DNA of 64,000 nucleotides from Rhodococcus triatomae (GTDB lineage Bacteria > Actinomycetota > Actinomycetes > Mycobacteriales > Mycobacteriaceae). Below, one piece after another: positions 24,564-33,619 of this stretch. The translations under genes and the position numbers were made by a program. Location: the NCBI RefSeq assembly GCF_014217785.1, contig NZ_CP048814.1, positions 2,604,001 through 2,668,000 of the forward strand. Reading direction: 5' to 3'. The notes beneath the pieces were generated by a model. That model worked only from the letters and a program-made list of their open reading frames with translations, was not told where the DNA came from and made no database searches. The first letter of the stretch is position 1; each line of letters starts with the position of its first letter.

Positions 24564-26267
24564 CTATCCGCAGACGGCTCCCTGGGAGGCGGATCCGACC
24601 AGCTTGACGTACTTGGAGAGCACGCCCCGCGTGTAGCGCGGGGGCAGCGGCGCCCAGCCCTGCCCGCGCGCGGTGAGCTCCTTCTCGTCGACCAGGACGT
24701 CGAGGGTTCCGTCGGCGACGTTCAACCGGATCGTGTCGCCGTCGCGGACGAATGCGATCGGGCCGCCGTCGACGGCCTCCGGTGCGACGTGACCCACACA
24801 CAGGCCGGTGGTACCGCCGGAGAACCGGCCGTCGGTGAGGAGGAGGACGTCCTTGCCCAGGCCGGCGCCCTTGATCGCCGCGGTGATCGCGAGCATCTCC
24901 CGCATACCGGGGCCACCCTTCGGGCCCTCGTACCGGATCACGACGACGTCGCCGTGTGTGATCGTGCCGTTCTCGAGTGCGTCCATCGCGGCACGCTCAC
25001 CGTCGAAGACCCGGGCGCGCCCCTCGAAGACGTGCGAGTCGAATCCCGCCGACTTCACGACAGCGCCGCCGGGGGCCAGGGTGCCCTTCAAGATCGTGAT
25101 CCCGCCCGTCGGATGGATCGGTGAGCTCAACGCCCGCAACACCTTTCCATCCGGGTCCGGGGGTGCGATGTCGGCGAGGTTCTCGGCCATGGTCCGGCCC
25201 GTGACGGTGAGGCAGTCGCCGTGGAGCAGACCGGCGTCGAGGAGGGCCTTCATGATCACCGGCACCCCGCCGATCCGGTCCACATCCGTCATCACGTGGG
25301 CACCGAAGGGCTTGACGTCGGCGAGGTGCGGCACTTGCCCGCCGATACGGGCGAAGTCGTCGAGAGTGAGGTCCACGTCGATCTCGTGGGCGATGGCGAG
25401 CAGGTGCAGCACGGCGTTGGTGGAACCACCGAACGCCATCACCACCGCGATCGCGTTCTCGAACGACTCCTTCGTGAGGATGTCGGAGGTGGTGATCCCC
25501 CGACGCAGGAGTTCGACGACCGCCTCGCCGCTACGCCGGGCGAACCCGTCCCGGCGACGGTCGGAGGCGGGTGGTGCCGCGCTGCCGGGGAGCGACATGC
25601 CCAGTGCCTCGGCCGCGCTCGCCATCGTGTTCGCGGTGTACATGCCGCCGCAGGCGCCCTCGGCCGGGCAGATCACCCGCTCGATCGTGTCCACGTCTTC
25701 TCGGCTCATCAACCCGCGCGAGCAGGCACCGACGGCCTCGAACGCGTCGATGATCGTGACCTGCCGCTCGCTTCCGTCCGCCAGTTTCGCGATGCCGGGG
25801 AGGGTGGACCCGGCATACAGGAACACGCTCGCGAGATCCAGACGAGCTGCTGCCATGAGCATTCCGGGAAGGGACTTGTCGCATCCCGCGAGCAGGACGG
25901 AGCCGTCGAGTCGCTCCGCCTGCATCACCGTCTCGACGCTGTCGGCGATCACCTCACGGGACACGAGGGAGAAATGCATCCCCTCGTGTCCCATCGAAAT
26001 GCCGTCGGACACCGAAATCGTGCCGAACTCGAGCGGGTAACCGCCCGCCGCGTGCACGCCGTCCTTGACCGCCTTCGCGAGTCGATCGAGCGACAGGTTG
26101 CAGGGGGTGATCTCGTTCCACGACGACGCGACCCCGATCTGGGACTTGCCCCAGTCCTCGTCGCCCATCCCCACTGCCCTGAGCATTCCGCGGGCAGCGG
26201 TCTTCTCGAGACCGTCGGTGACGTCGCGACTGCGCGGTTTGATGTCGTGGTCGTGTTCGGTGTTCAT
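24564..26267 (-). CDS. ilvD: Dihydroxy-acid dehydratase
   Basis: The 567-residue enzyme dehydrates 2,3-dihydroxy-isovalerate and -methylvalerate to the 2-oxo acids in valine and isoleucine synthesis. The iron-sulfur and metal ligands are visible: an early Cys in ITPCNLSL, the [10 protein letters not shown] motif and the [16 protein letters not shown] motif. The C-terminal barrel has [11 protein letters not shown]. Length fits the [Fe-S] IlvD family. The ATG at 26267 gives a start typical of actinobacterial homologues. It stands alone here, without ilvB, ilvN or ilvC. Confidence 0.96.
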   Translation of the reverse strand: MNTEHDHDIKPRSRDVTDGLEKTAARGMLRAVGMGDEDWGKSQIGVASSWNEITPCNLSLDRLAKAVKDGVHAAGGYPLEFGTISVSDGISMGHEGMHFSLVSREVIADSVETVMQAERLDGSVLLAGCDKSLPGMLMAAARLDLASVFLYAGSTLPGIAKLADGSERQVTIIDAFEAVGACSRGLMSREDVDTIERVICPAEGACGGMYTANTMASAAEALGMSLPGSAAPPASDRRRDGFARRSGEAVVELLRRGITTSDILTKESFENAIAVVMAFGGSTNAVLHLLAIAHEIDVDLTLDDFARIGGQVPHLADVKPFGAHVMTDVDRIGGVPVIMKALLDAGLLHGDCLTVTGRTMAENLADIAPPDPDGKVLRALSSPIHPTGGITILKGTLAPGGAVVKSAGFDSHVFEGRARVFDGERAAMDALENGTITHGDVVVIRYEGPKGGPGMREMLAITAAIKGAGLGKDVLLLTDGRFSGGTTGLCVGHVAPEAVDGGPIAFVRDGDTIRLNVADGTLDVLVDEKELTARGQGWAPLPPRYTRGVLSKYVKLVGSASQGAVCG

Positions 26268-26324
26268 ACACCGAGTCTGGCCCGTTCTGCCGACGTTTGC
26301 GTGCGGACGCGCGAATTCGCGAGG

Positions 26325-26882
26325 TCAGCGTGGATTTCGGCCGGTGAGCGCGAGGAGTCGATCCTGGAGTGGTGCGTCGTCCTCGACCGGCACCGGATCG
26401 CCGAAGAGGCCACTGTCGGCGAGCATGTCCCGCTGGCCGTCGAGCTCGCGCCACACCGCCTCCACGAGCGTGGGGTCCAGCCGTTCGTCGGCGCCGACGG
26501 CGCGGGCCAGGTCCCAGGCGTGCACGGCGATGTCCGAGGTCTGCTGCCGGAGGTAGTACTCCACCGGGAAGGTGCCGAACGACAGGTGCACGGGCGCCTG
26601 GAGGTCGGTCTCCTCCCACGCCAGCGATGCGGCGTGCGCATATCGGTTCCATTCCGCCCGCAGGTCGCCGTGCAGCGACGCCACGTCCGAACGGGCCTGG
26701 TCGACGGTCTTTCCGGCCAGTAGCGGTGGCACCCACTGCTGCTCGACGACGACATGCCGCACCAGGTCGGTGACGGTCCAGTCGGTGTCCGGTGTCGGGC
26801 CGCTCCACTGGACGATCATCGCGACTCGGGCCCCGAACTCGTCGCGGGCGGTGCGCTGGAGACTGATCCAGTCGAAGTCCAT
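26325..26882 (-). CDS. TIGR03086-type DinB-like metal-binding protein
   Basis: The 185-residue helical protein resembles the maleylpyruvate isomerase-like/DinB fold labelled TIGR03086. Conserved features are W-T-V-T-D-L-V-R-H-V-V near the N-terminus (about residue 38) with a metal-ligand His, and DIAVHAWDLARA (about residue 125) with a second His. Some relatives are thiol-dependent (mycothiol) isomerases or transferases; the reaction here is unknown. The ATG at 26882 was preferred over a GTG 3 codons upstream; GTGGAG lies close by. It is 57 bp upstream of ilvD on the same strand. Confidence 0.8.
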   Translation of the reverse strand: MDFDWISLQRTARDEFGARVAMIVQWSGPTPDTDWTVTDLVRHVVVEQQWVPPLLAGKTVDQARSDVASLHGDLRAEWNRYAHAASLAWEETDLQAPVHLSFGTFPVEYYLRQQTSDIAVHAWDLARAVGADERLDPTLVEAVWRELDGQRDMLADSGLFGDPVPVEDDAPLQDRLLALTGRNPR

Positions 26883-26920
26883 GCACTCCACAGTAGGAGA
26901 GTCACCGGCCGGGCGGCAGG

Positions 26921-27910
26921 TCAGACGTGCGATGCGATGACGCGAATGTGGTCCACGATCTGGCCACCACGGAGCCGGCTCCGGAGGTGAGGATGGCGAT
27001 GGAGGTCGTCGAGCAGGTAGAACAGTGTCTTGCCGGCGACGCGGTGCGCGAGCGCCGACACTCTCAGCTTCCCGATCGAGTGGATCGGGCGGTCGCCACC
27101 ACGGGTCCGGAGACTCTGTCGACCACGGGTCCGGAGACCCCGTCGACCACGAGGCCGGAGGCTGCGGACGGCCCCGGGCGCGCGGAGGTGGATTTCGAGC
27201 CCGGTCTTGGCCTGGTGAGCGTGGACCTCCACGAGGTCGTCCCAGGCGATGTAGCCGCTGTACAGCGGACTGGCCAGATATATCCCCGATTCGGTCAACG
27301 TCAGGCTCTGCCCTTCGGCCAGGATCTTGCGACTGACCGAGGCCAGACTCGATCCGGCCGACAGGACGATCACCAGCACCAGAACCAGGAAGAGCAGAAG
27401 CAGGACCTCGCCTCCGGATTGTCGGATTTTCACCAGGAGGTAGATCAGGAACGGTGTGACAACGAGTAGGCAGAGCACCCCTGTCCCTGCGTACTGCGCC
27501 ACCGTCAGGCTCCGATAGGGAATCACGGTGCCGCTCTCGGTGTCGCCGGTGTCGAGTGTGTCGCGGTCTCGGCGGGACTGCGAGGTCCTTCCGGTTCGCG
27601 GGTCGACGGAACCCTCCACGACATGGGTGAGATCCGAGTCACGGGTCGCGACGCTCTCCGGCATCGCCAGGAGCACGAGTACCCCCACCCCGAGTGCCGG
27701 CAGAGCAGACGCCAACTCTCCGGTCCCGATCACCGAGAACATCACGGCGACGACCATGACGACGCCGAGCCCGGTGAGGATGCCGCGCGACCACGTCGTC
27801 GTCCACATCCACCACCCCCGCGGAGTGGGCAGTGGGCGCGTCCGTTCAGGGCCGATCGGGCCACTGTCCATGTCGGGCCGGCCTGCCCGCTTCCGCTGCG
27901 TTCGCTTCAC
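26921..27910 (-). CDS. Hypothetical membrane protein with internal repeat
   Basis: I do not recognise this 329-residue protein. It has two pairs of membrane segments (about residues 43-62 and 66-84; 141-161 and 169-192), a cytoplasmic stretch with a WDDLVEVHAH segment like that of bacterial PH-like domains, and a basic repeat region (about 250-272) with G-R-R/Q-G/S-L-R-T-R-G units coded by 24-bp tandem repeats. The GTG at 27910 follows AGGGGACGACGC; an ATG 13 codons in is possible. Directly upstream lie six GGGGAC units on the coding strand. Confidence 0.65.
   Translation of the reverse strand: MKRTQRKRAGRPDMDSGPIGPERTRPLPTPRGWWMWTTTWSRGILTGLGVVMVVAVMFSVIGTGELASALPALGVGVLVLLAMPESVATRDSDLTHVVEGSVDPRTGRTSQSRRDRDTLDTGDTESGTVIPYRSLTVAQYAGTGVLCLLVVTPFLIYLLVKIRQSGGEVLLLLFLVLVLVIVLSAGSSLASVSRKILAEGQSLTLTESGIYLASPLYSGYIAWDDLVEVHAHQAKTGLEIHLRAPGAVRSLRPRGRRGLRTRGRQSLRTRGGDRPIHSIGKLRVSALAHRVAGKTLFYLLDDLHRHPHLRSRLRGGQIVDHIRVIASHV
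27098..27168. repeat. 24-bp coding repeat in the membrane protein gene
   Basis: Two near-identical 24-bp units (27098-27121 and 27122-27145, differing at two positions) are followed by a degenerate third copy. The unit keeps the frame and encodes an eight-residue Arg/Gly-rich block, so copy number would change the length of a basic loop. Confidence 0.85.
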
Positions 27911-27924
27911 GCGTCGTCCCCTGT

Positions 27925-27960
27925 GTCCCCGTCCCCGTCCCCGTCCCCGTCCCCGTCCCC
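27925..27960. repeat. Hexanucleotide microsatellite, six perfect units
   Basis: GTCCCC is repeated six times without error on the + strand, which is GGGGAC on the strand coding the adjacent membrane protein. It ends 14 bp before that gene's GTG, and the ribosome binding site is itself a further GGGGAC. The G-runs fit a G-quadruplex motif in DNA and in the mRNA leader. Confidence 0.95.
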
Positions 27961-28026
27961 GATGAGGATGCTCTCACGACGAGGCGAGCGGTATGACGAG
28001 GAGGCCGGTGTCTCGCTTGCTCGAGT

Positions 28027-28064
28027 TATCGATATTCGTTATGTTCTTATCGACAAGCGATAAG
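28027..28064. promoter_or_regulatory. Palindromic operator array before the DUF2975/HTH pair
   Basis: TATCGATA (28027-28034) is a perfect palindrome, and CTTATCG-N5-CGATAAG (28046-28064) is a perfect 7-bp inverted repeat. The shared TTATCG/CGATAA half-site occurs four times in this AT-rich stretch, just before the GGAGG site of the operon. Autoregulation by the HTH protein encoded downstream is inferred. Confidence 0.65.
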
Positions 28065-28087
28065 TCGAGGAGAGTGGAGGCCCCTCC

Positions 28088-28708
28088 ATGGCCGAGTCGA
28101 GTACGTCGAGCGGGATCCTCACCCGCAGTGACCGGTGGGGGCTCGTGTTCACGGTGGTCGGGGGACTCGTCGTCGCGGTGGCTGCCCTGGCCGACGCGGT
28201 GTGGGAGATCGCCCGAATCCTGCCGAACAAGGATGTGGCCGTGCAGGTTCCGTTCGTGGACATGCGGGCACCGCTCCCCGTCGGCCCGGACGGCGCGCCG
28301 GTCGACGCCGTCATCGACACGGCGACGGTCCAGGTGTCCGGGATGGCCGGCATCACGCTGGTCTCCCTGATCCTGGCGCACATCGCGGTGGCGGCCACCG
28401 TGCTCGCGTTGGTCGGCTGCGGAGTGGTGCTGTGCCGCAACCTGGCCAGGGGAATTGCGTTCAGTCGTACGAATACCCGGATGATCATCGCGTCATCGGT
28501 CATCGTGACCGCGGGATGGTTCGCCGTTGCGATGTTCGGCACGATGGGGGTGAACGGGGCATTCGCGGCGCTCAGCGACTACACGTACGACAACGTCACG
28601 TTCGCCGTCGACTGGGCCCCGGTCTTCGTGGCGCTCGCGCTCGCCGTCATCGGAATGGCGTTCCAGGCCGGTGAGCGGCTTCAGAAAGACGCCGAGGGGC
28701 TCGTGTGA
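28088..28708 (+). CDS. DUF2975-like membrane protein
   Basis: The 206-residue protein has four membrane segments (about 18-42, 88-118, 131-155 and 172-192) with an extracytoplasmic loop between the first two, the arrangement of DUF2975 proteins. The family has no established function but is regularly encoded with a small Cro/C1-type DNA-binding protein of the YozG type, which follows here with a GTGA overlap. The C-terminal AFQAGERLQKDAEGLV tail matches that pairing. A GGAGG lies 7 bases before the ATG. Such pairs may sense a membrane state, which is inference. Confidence 0.78.
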   Translation: MAESSTSSGILTRSDRWGLVFTVVGGLVVAVAALADAVWEIARILPNKDVAVQVPFVDMRAPLPVGPDGAPVDAVIDTATVQVSGMAGITLVSLILAHIAVAATVLALVGCGVVLCRNLARGIAFSRTNTRMIIASSVIVTAGWFAVAMFGTMGVNGAFAALSDYTYDNVTFAVDWAPVFVALALAVIGMAFQAGERLQKDAEGLV

Positions 28709-28971
28709 GTGACGCGGCGGATCCCGGTGCCGTGCCGGCGAGTGTCATCCACTGCAGGCTCGACATCCTGCTGACCGAGCGGGAGATGACCCTGACGCAG
28801 TTGAGCGAGATCGTCGGAGTCAGCCTCGTCAACCTCTCGGTCCTCAAGAACGATCGTGCGAAGGCGATTCGGTTCTCGACCCTGGTCGCGATCTGTGACG
28901 CGCTCGACTGCGAGGTCGGAGACCTGCTCGAACGGCGTGTCACGGGGGTGGCGCGGGACGGTCGCCGATAA
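28705..28971 (+). CDS. Small Cro/C1-type HTH regulator (YozG-like)
   Basis: The 88-residue protein is almost all one XRE-type helix-turn-helix: an N-terminal helix with RLDILLTEREMTLTQLSEI, a recognition region with VSLVNLSVLKNDRAKAI and a last helix ending CEVGDLLERR. The absence of a sensing domain and the overlap with the membrane protein gene suggest that the membrane protein modulates it. Its own upstream region has a TTATCG/CGATAA operator array. The GTG start overlaps the preceding stop. Confidence 0.85.
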   Translation: MSDAADPGAVPASVIHCRLDILLTEREMTLTQLSEIVGVSLVNLSVLKNDRAKAIRFSTLVAICDALDCEVGDLLERRVTGVARDGRR

Positions 28972-29027
28972 AGATCGCCGTGATTTACTCCCGTGTTCCC
29001 GACGGCACCGTGCGGAAGGATCGAGCC

Positions 29028-30053
29028 ATGACTGTTCCTTCCGCTTCCCGCGCTTCCGCCGTCGTCGACACCGTCCCACTCGGCGACGGGCTGGTCGTCA
29101 GTGCCCAGGGCTACGGCGCGATGTCCGTCGCCCCGGTCTACGGCCCCGTCGATCCTGCCGAGGCACTCGCGACCCTCCATCACTCCCTCGACATCGGGGT
29201 CACCTTCCTCGACACCGCGAACGTCTACGGCCAGGGAGCCAGTGAGCGTGCGGTGGGGGAGATCCTGAAGACGCGTCGTGACGAAGTGCAGTTGGCGACC
29301 AAGTTCGGGCTGGTCGGCAACATCGCGACCGGGCGGCGGGGTATCGACGGATCTCCGTCGCACGTCGCGACCTACCTGGACGAGTCGCTCGAACGGCTGG
29401 GTGTGGACTCCGTCGATCTGTACTACCTGCATCGGGTGGATCCGAATGTTCCGGTGGAGGACACGGTCGGCGCGATCGCCGAACTCGTCCAGGCGGGCAA
29501 GGTGCGCCACATCGGCCTGTCCGAGGCGACCGGTGACGAGCTGCGCCGGGCACATGCCGTGCATCCCATCGCGGCGATCCAGAGCGAGTGGAGCATCTGG
29601 AGCCGCGACGTCGAGAACCATGTGGTCCCGGCGGCCGCCGAGCTCGGTATCGGGTTCGTGCCGTACTCGCCGGTCGGACGTGGATACCTGGCGGGCTCGT
29701 ACGACCCGGCAGCGCTCGGGGAATCCGATCTGCGCCATCGCTTCCCGCGTTTCGCGCCCGACGCGATACCGGCCAATGCGAAGGTTCTCGAGATCGTCCG
29801 GACCGTCGCCGCCGAGGCCGGTGCGACTCCCGCGCAGGTCTCGCTCGCGTGGCTCTACGAGAAGGGCAGGCAACTGGGCCTGCCCGTCGTGCCGATTCCG
29901 GGCACCCGGTTCGCGGAGCGGGTCGCCGAGAATGCGCGCGCCGTCGATGTCGCACTGACACCGGAGCAGATCGCCCGCCTGGACGAGCTCGCCGACCTGA
30001 CGGTGGGGCACCGGTCCGCGGACCCGAGCTGGGTGTCGTTCGGGCGGGAGTAG
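29028..30053 (+). CDS. Aldo/keto reductase
   Basis: The 341-residue protein is an aldo/keto reductase barrel. The catalytic Tyr lies in FLDTANVYGQGASE (about residue 68), with Asp just before it, Lys in ATKFGL (about 95) and His in LYYLHRVDP (about 138). The NADPH-binding end has PGTRFAERVAENA. These enzymes reduce carbonyl groups with NADPH; the substrate is not evident. The ATG follows GAAGGA. It ends 17 bp before the stop of the converging XRE-cupin gene. Confidence 0.92.
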   Translation: MTVPSASRASAVVDTVPLGDGLVVSAQGYGAMSVAPVYGPVDPAEALATLHHSLDIGVTFLDTANVYGQGASERAVGEILKTRRDEVQLATKFGLVGNIATGRRGIDGSPSHVATYLDESLERLGVDSVDLYYLHRVDPNVPVEDTVGAIAELVQAGKVRHIGLSEATGDELRRAHAVHPIAAIQSEWSIWSRDVENHVVPAAAELGIGFVPYSPVGRGYLAGSYDPAALGESDLRHRFPRFAPDAIPANAKVLEIVRTVAAEAGATPAQVSLAWLYEKGRQLGLPVVPIPGTRFAERVAENARAVDVALTPEQIARLDELADLTVGHRSADPSWVSFGRE

Positions 30054-30070
30054 CTTCTCGGCTCGGCGGA

Positions 30071-30640
30071 CTACCCGTGCCGGGAGACGAGAATCGTTCG
30101 GGCGGGCCGGGACCCGACGAGGACGCAGCGGTGCGGGACCAGACCGGTGTGCAGAGCGGTCTGACCCGCGGTCAGCAGGACCGGGTCGTGCCCTCGGAGC
30201 TGCAACTCCACGGTTCCGGACAGCACGTAGATGAAGTCCTCCCCGGGGTGCTCGAACCAGTCGCGGTCTCCGGCACCGGGATCGAACGTGTGCTCGTAGG
30301 CCTCGAGCATCGTGTCCAGACCGCCGGGTATGAGTGCGCGCGCCATCTGGTGGTTGCCCTCGCCGACGCGGATCACTTGACGGTCGGCCGGGGTCGTGAC
30401 GCTCACCGGCGCCTGCGGCCGGTTCTCGAGGAGGGCACCCGGGTGGACACCGAAGGTGTCCGCGAGGAGATAGAGAGTGGTGAGGCTGGGAGTCGCGACG
30501 CCGCGTTCGAGCTGGCTCAGGAAAGGCTGCGAGATTCCGCAGTGCTCGGCGAGCGCGCCGGACGAGAGCCCGGCCTTCTTGCGGAGGAGACGAATCCGTT
30601 CCCCGACCGCCACTCCCTCCGGAGTGGGTGCTCTCCCCAT
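30071..30640 (-). CDS. XRE-cupin transcriptional regulator
   Basis: The 189-residue protein joins an N-terminal XRE helix-turn-helix (about residues 12-68, with SSGALAEHCGISQPFLSQLERG) to a C-terminal cupin (about 105-185, with EDFIYVLSGTVEL and a late H-R-C). Such regulators bind a small ligand in the cupin and control nearby catabolic or transport genes. GGAGG precedes the ATG; 48 more codons are open upstream without a comparable site. It faces the ABC transporter/arylsulfotransferase cluster, and a palindrome lies between, so it is the probable regulator of that cluster. Confidence 0.9.
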   Translation of the reverse strand: MGRAPTPEGVAVGERIRLLRKKAGLSSGALAEHCGISQPFLSQLERGVATPSLTTLYLLADTFGVHPGALLENRPQAPVSVTTPADRQVIRVGEGNHQMARALIPGGLDTMLEAYEHTFDPGAGDRDWFEHPGEDFIYVLSGTVELQLRGHDPVLLTAGQTALHTGLVPHRCVLVGSRPARTILVSRHG

Positions 30641-30763
30641 GCGGCAACCTCCGTGGCTCTCGAGCGCCCGAACAGGCGCGAAACTTCCATAGACTACGTC
30701 ATTAGCCGCAGGCCGAGGCTCTTTCGAATCAACATGATCGTAACAGGCTGACGGCTTCCTATT

Positions 30764-30778
30764 ATTGACGTCGTCAAT
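30764..30778. promoter_or_regulatory. 15-bp palindrome before the ABC transporter operon
   Basis: ATTGACG-T-CGTCAAT is a perfect 7-bp inverted repeat around one central base, 12 bp upstream of the permease ATG. A related partial sequence (TACGTCATTAG) occurs near 30695, closer to the regulator gene. Binding by the XRE-cupin protein is inferred from position. Confidence 0.65.
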
Positions 30779-30790
30779 GATCATGGGTTC

Positions 30791-31651
30791 ATGCCTACGA
30801 CGACACCACCCGCACCGACGGGCGTGGAACCCGCTGAGAATGCGGGCACTCGCTCCGTCCGTGGTGACGCCTCATCCATCCGGTGGGGCCGTGCCCGAAT
30901 TCTGCTGGACCAGGTCTGGCCCCCGCTGTCCGCGCTGGCCGTCGTCCTGGTGCTGTGGTGGGCCGTCGCCGTCAGCGGGGTGGTCAGCCGAGCGCTCTTC
31001 CCCACCCCCATCGAGACCTGGGACGCCGCGCGGGCGATGTGGAACGAGGGCGTCCTCACCACGGACCTCTCGGCGAGTCTCGGTCGTGCCGCAGCGGGTT
31101 TCGCGATCGGTGCGACGCTCGGAGTCGGCGTGGGGTTCGTCTCGGGCCGGATCACCCCGATCGCGCGCGTGGTGTCCCCGGTCGTCTCGTTCCTCAGACC
31201 GATCCCCGTGATCGCACTCGTGCCGCTCGCGACCGCCTGGTTCGGTATCGGTGAGGACGCGAAGCGAATCGTCATCGCGTACGCGGTGTTCCTCGCGGTC
31301 TGGCTCTACGTGCACGACGGGGTCGCCAGGGTGGCTCCGCTATACCTGCGAGTGTCGAGGATGTTCGGTGTCGGCCGGGTGCGCACCTTCCGGAAAGTGC
31401 TGTTGCCCGGGGCGGCCCCGTCCGTCGTGACGGCGCTGCGGTACGGGAGCAGCATCGCCTTCCTGGCTCTGGTGGCCGCCGAACTCGGTGGCACGCAGAC
31501 CGGGATCGCCTATCGCATCCAGGTCGACGGGCAGTTCCTGCAGACGGATCGGATGTTCGTCGGGCTCATCGTGCTCGGTGCACTCGGCGCGTCTGCCGAC
31601 CTGGTGCTGGCGGCAGCCGGGCGCCGGTGGATCACCTGGAGCGCATCATGA
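30791..31651 (+). CDS. ABC transporter permease, SsuC/TauC type
   Basis: The 286-residue protein has six membrane segments and the inner-membrane component signature of the NitT/TauT class: the cytoplasmic EAA-like loop is seen around YLRVSRMFGVGRVRTFRKVLLPGAAP (split here as RVSRMFGVG and KVLLPGA, about residues 183-205). It should form the channel of an importer for a sulfonate, nitrate, taurine or similar compound. Its stop overlaps the ATPase start by ATGA. The substrate is not readable from the permease alone. Confidence 0.88.
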   Translation: MPTTTPPAPTGVEPAENAGTRSVRGDASSIRWGRARILLDQVWPPLSALAVVLVLWWAVAVSGVVSRALFPTPIETWDAARAMWNEGVLTTDLSASLGRAAAGFAIGATLGVGVGFVSGRITPIARVVSPVVSFLRPIPVIALVPLATAWFGIGEDAKRIVIAYAVFLAVWLYVHDGVARVAPLYLRVSRMFGVGRVRTFRKVLLPGAAPSVVTALRYGSSIAFLALVAAELGGTQTGIAYRIQVDGQFLQTDRMFVGLIVLGALGASADLVLAAAGRRWITWSAS

Positions 31652-32418
31652 AAGACCATGGGAAGACCGCCGATCCGGCACCCGGCCGAGTCCGACTCGA
31701 CCGGCTGGAGGTCACCTACACCTCCACGAAGTCCCGCCGACGCACGCGGGCACTCGCCGAAACCTCGGTCGAGCTCGGCGCCGGCTCGTTCACCGCGCTA
31801 CTCGGCCCGAGCGGCTGCGGCAAGTCGACCCTGCTGAACGTCATTGCCGGGTTCGTGCCGCCGTCGGCAGGATCTGCCGAGCTGGACGGGAATCCGATCA
31901 CCGGACCGGGACCGGATCGCACCGTGGTCTTCCAACAGTACGCACTGCTGCCCTGGATGACGGCGACGGCGAACGTCGAGTTCGCGCTCGAACGGTGGCA
32001 GCTGCCCCGCGCCGAGCGCCGCGACCGCGCCAGGCAGGCCCTCGCCGCGGTGCACCTCTCCGACGCCGCCGACAAGATGCCCGGTGAGATGTCCGGCGGG
32101 ATGCAGCAGCGGGTGGCCATCGCCAGGGCGATGGCAGCGGAGCCCGACGTACTCCTCATGGACGAACCGTTCGGCGCACTCGACGCGATCACCCGGGCCA
32201 GAATGCAGGAGCTGGCGCTGACGTTGTGGTCCGAGACGGGGCGCACGGTCGTGTTCGTCACCCACGACGTCGACGAGGCATTGTTTCTGTCACAGCGAAT
32301 CCTGTTGATGGACAGCGCCCCAGGGCGCATCGTCGCCGACATCGATCTCCTCGGTGCCGACGACGCCCGGCGTGCCGACGTCAGATCCCGGATCGTCGCC
32401 CGACTCGGAGGACATTGA
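31648..32418 (+). CDS. ABC transporter ATPase, SsuB/TauB type
   Basis: The 256-residue ATPase has every expected motif: Walker A GPSGCGKST (about residue 57), Q-loop FQQYALLPW, signature EMSGGMQQR (about 150), Walker B VLLMDEPFGALD and H-loop FVTHDVDEAL. The PWMTATANVEFALE segment is typical of the nitrate/sulfonate/taurine class. I chose the ATG at 31648, in ATGA overlap with the permease stop, over an earlier in-frame GTG. It should power the permease upstream with the lipoprotein downstream. Confidence 0.93.
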   Translation: MKDHGKTADPAPGRVRLDRLEVTYTSTKSRRRTRALAETSVELGAGSFTALLGPSGCGKSTLLNVIAGFVPPSAGSAELDGNPITGPGPDRTVVFQQYALLPWMTATANVEFALERWQLPRAERRDRARQALAAVHLSDAADKMPGEMSGGMQQRVAIARAMAAEPDVLLMDEPFGALDAITRARMQELALTLWSETGRTVVFVTHDVDEALFLSQRILLMDSAPGRIVADIDLLGADDARRADVRSRIVARLGGH

Positions 32419-32494
32419 CGGCACATTGTCCCGGCGGCTCGTCGGAACCACAGCACTCCTTTCGCCGAATTCTCGACTCTTCCAAGGAACGAAC

Positions 32495-33490
32495 ATGATT
32501 CGATCTCGTCTCGCATTCGGAGCCCTCGTGACGGCAGCGGCACTGGCCGCCACCGCGTGTGGCTCGTCGCAACCGGATGATCCCTCCGTGAACCGGGTGA
32601 GCATCGCCGGTAGTGACTACGTGGGTGCCGCGCAACTGTTCGTCGCCGACCACGACGACCTGTGGGCGTCCGAGTCCCTCGATGTCGATCTGCAGGTCTA
32701 CCAGACCGGCCGCGACGCACTCAACGCCGTGCTCGGTGGTCAGGCCGACCTCGCGACCGTCGGTGATCTCCCGACGGTCACGGGGATTCTCGCCGGTGAG
32801 GACATCCGTGTGGTGGGCTCACTCTCACGGGGGAGCGGGTGGCGGGTGCTCACCACTCGGGACTCGGGAATCGACGAACCTGCGGATCTGCGTGGACAAC
32901 GGATCGGCCTGGCCCAGGGGACGAATCTCCAGTACCTGGTCAGCGCTGTGCTCGAGTCCGCCGGGCTCGCCGAGTCCGACGTGGAATTGGTGAATCTCGC
33001 GCCGAACCAGGTACCCCAGTCCCTGGCCGCGGGCGACATCGACGCGGGCGTGACCTTTCCCAGTTTCTACGGCACCACGGAGTCTCTGCTCGGTGGGCAG
33101 TATGCGGACTTCGTCTTCGACGGCTACCGGAACGCGACGATCCTCGTCGCCGGCCCCGACGTCGACGACACCGTGATCGAATCGGTGTTGCGTGCGCTGC
33201 TTGCAGCCCAGCAACGCGTCGAATCCGACGAGGCCGCGGCACGCGCTTCGGTGGTCGCGGGGTCGAACGGATCGATCTCGGCGGATGCAGCTGCGGACCT
33301 GTGGCCCCTCTACCGCATGGAGATCGGCCTCGATCGCGAGCTGGTGGACTCACTCGACGACGAAGCGAGCTGGGCCGTGGACTCGTTGGGGATCCGGAGC
33401 GCCACCGGCCCCGATGCGGTCCGGGCCGCGATACACCCTTCCCCACTGCAGAACGTGGACGCCGGGGCGGTCACCCTCGACCGGCCCTGA
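32495..33490 (+). CDS. ABC transporter substrate-binding lipoprotein (SsuA/NMT1-like)
   Basis: The 331-residue protein starts with a lipoprotein signal ending AATAC (Cys at about residue 21), then a two-lobed periplasmic-binding fold. Features of the SsuA/TauA/NMT1 group are an N-terminal VSIAGSDYVGAAQLFVAD segment, DLATVGDLPTVTGILAG and the RGQRIGLAQGTNLQYLV hinge region. It should deliver the ligand to the permease from the cell surface. The ATG follows AAGGA. The ligand class (sulfonate, sulfate ester, nitrogen compound) is only suggested by the arylsulfotransferase-like gene that follows. Confidence 0.9.
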   Translation: MIRSRLAFGALVTAAALAATACGSSQPDDPSVNRVSIAGSDYVGAAQLFVADHDDLWASESLDVDLQVYQTGRDALNAVLGGQADLATVGDLPTVTGILAGEDIRVVGSLSRGSGWRVLTTRDSGIDEPADLRGQRIGLAQGTNLQYLVSAVLESAGLAESDVELVNLAPNQVPQSLAAGDIDAGVTFPSFYGTTESLLGGQYADFVFDGYRNATILVAGPDVDDTVIESVLRALLAAQQRVESDEAAARASVVAGSNGSISADAAADLWPLYRMEIGLDRELVDSLDDEASWAVDSLGIRSATGPDAVRAAIHPSPLQNVDAGAVTLDRP

Positions 33491-33619
33491 GCGCGCAGAC
33501 GGGCGAGAAAACCACGGAGCAGCGGCATGTCGCGCGCTGTGCGGAAGCAGGGATCACGGAGCGCCGACAGAGTGCGTGACCGGGACCGGACGATACGAGG
33601 ATACGAGGAGCGGTGGCCT

